From Peptostreptococcus russellii (GTDB taxonomy: Bacteria; Bacillota; Clostridia; Peptostreptococcales; Peptostreptococcaceae), in assembly GCF_900110295.1 (NCBI RefSeq), contig NZ_FODF01000001.1, forward strand, positions 186,001 through 250,000: a DNA stretch of 64,000 nt, written 5' to 3'. Position 1 is the stretch's first letter. The number at the start of each line of letters is the position of its first letter. Of the stretch, positions 60,508 through 64,000 are shown piece by piece. Under the pieces are notes generated by a model. It was not told where the DNA came from. It did not search any database and saw nothing but the letters and a program-made list of their open reading frames with translations. Position numbers and translations under genes: made by a program.

Positions 60508-61980
60508 ATGAAAGAAACTAATAAAAAAATCAACAATGAAGAAAGATATGAAAAAGTTTTATCGGAAAAAGATATATTTGCAATAGCATTTGGTGCAATG
60601 ATAGGATGGGGCTGGGTAATACTAGCTGGTTATTGGATAAGAGGAGCAGGCTCTATAGGAGCTATGATTGCCTTTGTAATTGCAGGTATGATGATAATCT
60701 TTGAGGGCTTAATATTTGCAGAATTAACAAGTGCAATGCCACTTAACGGTGGTGAGCAGAAATTTAGTATGAGAGCGATGGGTAAAAATGGCTCTTTTGT
60801 TTGTACTTGGGGTATTATCCTAAGTTATATAAGTGTAACTGCTTTTGAAGCATGCGCTTTACCATCGGTTTTACAATATATATTCCCGGGAATTTTAAAG
60901 GGATATATGTATACGATTGCAGGTTTTAAAGTCTATGCTTCTTGGGTAGCTATAGGTTCTATTTCTGCATTTATACTGATGCTAATAAATATTAAGGGCG
61001 CTGGATCAGCTGCCAAGCTTCAAAATTTTCTTACATATGTAATCGCAGCAATAGGAATATTATTGATTGCTTTAGCGGTTATCAAGGGAGATACAATGAA
61101 TATGCACCCATTCTTTGAGAATGGATATAAGGGCGTTTTATCAGTAGCTGTAATGACACCATTTATGTTTCTAGGATTTGATGTTATACCACAAGCTGCA
61201 GAAGAAATAGACGTTCCATTAAAGAGAATCGGGAAAATAATGATTTTATCAATTCTAATGGCAGTAATATGGTATATTGCAATAATATTTGCGGTTTCTC
61301 TTGCAATGAATGCAAATGAAATAAATTCTGCCAATCTAGTTACAGCAGATGCCATGAAAAAACTTTGGAACAACAAAGAAATCGCTGCGAATATAGTTAT
61401 TATAGGTGGAGCAGCAGGCATACTTACAAGTTGGAATTCATTTTTTATAGGAGGTAGCAGGGCAATCTGTGCACTTTCTGAAGCAAAATTAATTCCAGAA
61501 ATATTTTCTAAACATCACAAGAAATTTAAAACACCATATGTGTCTATATTATTAGTAGGAACATTATCTATGATAGCACCTTTCTTTGGAAAGGAAATGC
61601 TTACTTGGCTTACAAATGCAGGTAGTTTTGGTGCAGTTGTAGCTTATTTCTGTGTGGCAATATCATTTATTTTACTTAGAAAAAATGAGCCTGAATTAGA
61701 AAGACCATACAAGATTAAATATCCAAAGCTTGTTGGAACTATGGCAGTTCTTCTAACAGGAGGGATGTTAATACTATATATTCCAGGAATGCCTTCAGGA
61801 TTTAAAATTCAAGAATTCACAATAGTACTAGGATGGATTATTTTAGGAGCGGCTTCATATTACCTATCTTTAAGAAAGTGGAGAAAAAGAGGTTATACAG
61901 ATGAAATGCTTTTTGGAGATATTCCATATTATCAGAGAAAAAAGAAAAAAGAAAATAAAAACAGTAACGAGAAAAGATAA
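60508..61980 (+). CDS. APC-family amino acid permease
   Basis: 490 residues with about 12 hydrophobic segments. The first helix carries FAIAFGAMIGWGWVILAGYW, where the Gly-rich break is the substrate site of the amino acid-polyamine-organocation family. Helix 6 (SVAVMTPFMFLGFDVIPQAAEE) and the GILTSWNSFFIGGSRAI loop also match. The C-terminal tail is lysine-rich. Substrate is not decided by sequence, since family members carry many amino acids. GGGGAAG precedes the ATG. A terminator follows; it appears to be its own unit. Confidence 0.92.
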   Translation: MKETNKKINNEERYEKVLSEKDIFAIAFGAMIGWGWVILAGYWIRGAGSIGAMIAFVIAGMMIIFEGLIFAELTSAMPLNGGEQKFSMRAMGKNGSFVCTWGIILSYISVTAFEACALPSVLQYIFPGILKGYMYTIAGFKVYASWVAIGSISAFILMLINIKGAGSAAKLQNFLTYVIAAIGILLIALAVIKGDTMNMHPFFENGYKGVLSVAVMTPFMFLGFDVIPQAAEEIDVPLKRIGKIMILSILMAVIWYIAIIFAVSLAMNANEINSANLVTADAMKKLWNNKEIAANIVIIGGAAGILTSWNSFFIGGSRAICALSEAKLIPEIFSKHHKKFKTPYVSILLVGTLSMIAPFFGKEMLTWLTNAGSFGAVVAYFCVAISFILLRKNEPELERPYKIKYPKLVGTMAVLLTGGMLILYIPGMPSGFKIQEFTIVLGWIILGAASYYLSLRKWRKRGYTDEMLFGDIPYYQRKKKKENKNSNEKR

Positions 61981-62043
61981 TGAGAAAATAGAAAATTAAT
62001 AAGATATTAAGGTAGAGAAATATACCTAAATAGTTGTTTATAG

Positions 62044-62080
62044 AAATCCGGCTGTATCAAAATGCAGTCGGGTTTATTTT
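62044..62080 (+). terminator. Intrinsic terminator after the permease gene
   Basis: AAATCCGGCTG pairs with CAGTCGGGTTT with G-T pairs, followed by ATTTTAT. Confidence 0.78.
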
Positions 62081-62221
62081 ATATGAAAAAAATATAAAAA
62101 TATATAGAATACACAGCTATAATTAAAATAGATTAGCTCTATAGTATAAAAACTTATTTATATAACTTTACTGGTTTTTTCTTAAAAAACAAAAAAGAAA
62201 ATAATACGTTTTCATTTGCAG

Positions 62222-62257
62222 TATTATTTAATTTCAGCAAAATGAAATTAAATAATA
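62222..62257. repeat. Perfect 15-bp AT-rich inverted repeat ahead of the activator gene
   Basis: Arms 62222-62236 (TATTATTTAATTTCA) and 62243-62257 are exact reverse complements around GCAAAA. A TATAAT box lies about 70 bases downstream near 62324. The remainder of 62081-62404 is AT-rich with no gene. Confidence 0.75.
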
Positions 62258-62404
62258 ATATTGATATATCTTTATTTCATTCGTTTTTTTAATCAAAAAA
62301 TGAGTATGTATCTAGTTTATGTGTTATAATAAAAGAATACAAAAGACAATTGTATATTGTGTTTTGTAGTAAAAAATGTTAATGAAGTTTTTAGGAGGTA
62401 TGAG

Positions 62405-64000
62405 ATGGAAGGTATCTATAATTTAGGAATAGATGTCGGGTCCACAACTGTAAAAGCCGTAGTTTTATCTGAAGACGATAATATTCTTTACAAAGAATAT
62501 AGAAGACATTTTTCAGATGTAAAAAAGGCTGTTAGTGATCAATTAAAAGATATATTTAAAAAGTTAGGTAATATAAATGTTAGAACTGTAATAACAGGTT
62601 CAGGTGGAATTGGTCTATCGAAGAAGGTAGGCATAAAGTTTGAGCAGGAAGTAATTTCTAGTACAGAGTCTATAAATCACTTTCACCCTGAAACAGACGC
62701 TGTAATCGAATTAGGCGGAGAAGATGCAAAGGTAACATTTTTATCTGGCGGCATAGACCAAAGAATGAATGGGATATGTGCAGGTGGAACAGGAGCCTTT
62801 ATAGATCAGATGGCTAGCCTTCTTAAAACAGATGCAGCAGGACTGAATGAACTTGCAAAGAATTTTAAGGTTATATACCCCATAGCATCTAGATGTGGTG
62901 TATTTGCAAAGACAGATATTCAGCCTCTTATAAATGACGGTGCAAGTAAAGCAGACATTGCAATGAGTATATTTAATGCCGTTGTTGTGCAGACAGTTAG
63001 CGTTCTTTCATGTGGAAGAAAAATAGAAGGAAAGGTTGCCTTTTTAGGTGGTCCACTGTACTTCTTATCTGAACTTAGAAAACAGTTTGCAACTGTTTTG
63101 AAACTTGAAAGTGAGGATATAATTTTTCCTGAGAATGCTCAGCTATATGTAGCTATGGGTGCTGCTTTATTAGCAAGTAATGAAAACAGTCATAATCTTC
63201 AGGAACTAATAGATAGAGTAGTTTCAATAGAAACACTTGAAGATGGTAATAACGAAGAGATTATTCCATTGTTTAAGGATGAAAAAGAATATGAAGAGTT
63301 TTCTCAAAGACATGCAAAGGCAAAGGTTAAAACAAAAGATATTTATACTTACAGTGGTAATTGCTTCTTGGGAATAGATGCAGGCTCTACAACTACTAAG
63401 GCCGCCCTTATAAATGACGAGGGAGAGCTTCTGTATACTCACTATGGAAGTAATGAAGGTAGCCCTTTAAAAATGAGTATAAAGATTTTAAAGGATATAT
63501 ACTCTATACTTCCAGATAATTGCAAAATTGCAAGAGCAACAGTAACTGGATATGGAGAAGAACTAATAAAAAAGGCATTGAGAATGGATGAAGGCGAGAT
63601 TGAAACCATTGCACATTATAAAGCGGCAAAATTCTTTAATCCAGATGTCGATTTTATATTGGATATAGGCGGACAAGATATGAAGTGTCTCAAGATAAAA
63701 AATGGAGTAATAGACCAAATCATATTAAATGAAGCTTGTTCATCAGGCTGTGGTTCCTTCCTTGAATCTTTTGCAAAATCACTTCACATGGATGTTATAG
63801 ATTTTTCTAAAGAAGGAGTCTATGCAAAGAATCCAGTTGATCTTGGTTCTAGATGTACAGTTTTTATGAATTCTAGAGTGAAACAGGCACAAAAAGAAGG
63901 CGCTACAGTTTCGGATATATCTTCAGGACTCGCTTATTCGGTAGTAAAAAATGCACTATTTAAAGTAATAAAGCTAAGAGATGTAGAGGAATTAGGCGAA
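62405..64000 (+). CDS. 2-hydroxyacyl-CoA dehydratase activator-like protein (runs off the window)
   Basis: The first 532 residues of a large BadF/BadG/HgdC-type protein. Two ASKHA ATPase domains are fused: [17 protein letters not shown] (about 6-22) with [14 protein letters not shown] and [13 protein letters not shown], and [17 protein letters not shown] (from about residue 321) with the iron-sulphur Cys residues in [14 protein letters not shown] and [20 protein letters not shown]. Family enzymes use ATP to push an electron onto a dehydratase. Fused, about 1,400-residue versions in Clostridia carry further domains; their partner is often uncertain. AGGAGG precedes the ATG. The end is outside the window. 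Confidence 0.92.
   Translation, partial: MEGIYNLGIDVGSTTVKAVVLSEDDNILYKEYRRHFSDVKKAVSDQLKDIFKKLGNINVRTVITGSGGIGLSKKVGIKFEQEVISSTESINHFHPETDAVIELGGEDAKVTFLSGGIDQRMNGICAGGTGAFIDQMASLLKTDAAGLNELAKNFKVIYPIASRCGVFAKTDIQPLINDGASKADIAMSIFNAVVVQTVSVLSCGRKIEGKVAFLGGPLYFLSELRKQFATVLKLESEDIIFPENAQLYVAMGAALLASNENSHNLQELIDRVVSIETLEDGNNEEIIPLFKDEKEYEEFSQRHAKAKVKTKDIYTYSGNCFLGIDAGSTTTKAALINDEGELLYTHYGSNEGSPLKMSIKILKDIYSILPDNCKIARATVTGYGEELIKKALRMDEGEIETIAHYKAAKFFNPDVDFILDIGGQDMKCLKIKNGVIDQIILNEACSSGCGSFLESFAKSLHMDVIDFSKEGVYAKNPVDLGSRCTVFMNSRVKQAQKEGATVSDISSGLAYSVVKNALFKVIKLRDVEELGE

Noticed and set aside
1-64000. CRISPR arrays, tRNA or rRNA genes, prophage and insertion sequences
   Set aside because: I looked for regular spaced repeats, CCA-type tRNA ends, rRNA stretches, transposase and integrase motifs in the spacers and found none.

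Overview
The window is a low-GC, gene-dense chromosomal segment from an anaerobic Firmicute. The AT-rich codons (AGA, ATA), two T-box leaders, a lysine riboswitch, the dnaG-rpoD-trmK-nif3-like order, an iron-type alcohol dehydrogenase and a BadF/HgdC-type dehydratase activator all fit class Clostridia. Peptostreptococcaceae is my best guess, by inference only. I see no tRNA, rRNA, CRISPR array, prophage or insertion sequence. Several genes appear to start at TTG behind a strong AGGTGG or GGAGGG site.

Layout. 1-4.3 kb: guaB (minus, cut by the window edge), xpt, a transaldolase/F6P-aldolase-like gene and a phosphohexomutase. 4.6-9.9 kb: a secreted Asn-rich protein, asnB, a membrane-anchored Ig-like/FN3-like protein and an RpiR-type regulator. 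9.9-11.6 kb: an Asn T-box and asnS. 11.8-16.5 kb: an unusual cassette of an anchored alpha/beta-hydrolase that has lost catalytic residues, glycerol kinase, and a truncated NRPS-like condensation-adenylation protein. 16.6-24.6 kb: ddl, cinA, HAD phosphatase, DUF308-like membrane protein, radical SAM protein, PLC-like protein, VTT membrane protein, RNase H and a small membrane protein. 24.6-25.6 kb: about 1 kb without a confident gene, holding a cluster of LexA-like boxes and foldable RNA. 25.6-29.9 kb: VanW protein, YitT protein, MORN-repeat protein, folB.

30.2-34.8 kb is the macromolecular-synthesis operon dnaG-rpoD-trmK-nif3-like. 35-36 kb is a Trp T-box and trpP. 36.27-36.44 kb, minus strand, is a well-supported structured small RNA gene with promoter, terminal helix, two internal hairpins with CU-rich loops and a terminator. 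Then come a YhgE/Pip membrane protein, a butanol-dehydrogenase-like enzyme, a lysine riboswitch with an NhaC-type transporter, a histone-H1-like/ribbon-helix-helix protein, a two-component system, thioredoxin, an alanine/glycine:Na+ symporter, phosphoglucomutase, a YihY protein and a DEDDh-BRCT exonuclease followed by a decayed reading frame.

53.1-57 kb carries an alpha/beta hydrolase, a Cys-rich acidic anchored protein and a transferase 1 / APH-like kinase / transferase 2 set. The end holds a YbaK deacylase, a second YitT protein, a GapB-like GAPDH, an APC permease and a dehydratase activator that runs off the window. Amino-acid economy (Asn, Trp, Lys, Ala/Gly) is the recurring theme, with RNA-level sensing at three loci. 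The least explained parts are the minus-strand small RNA, the hydrolase-GlpK-NRPS cassette, the transferase/kinase cluster and the orphan LexA-like boxes.
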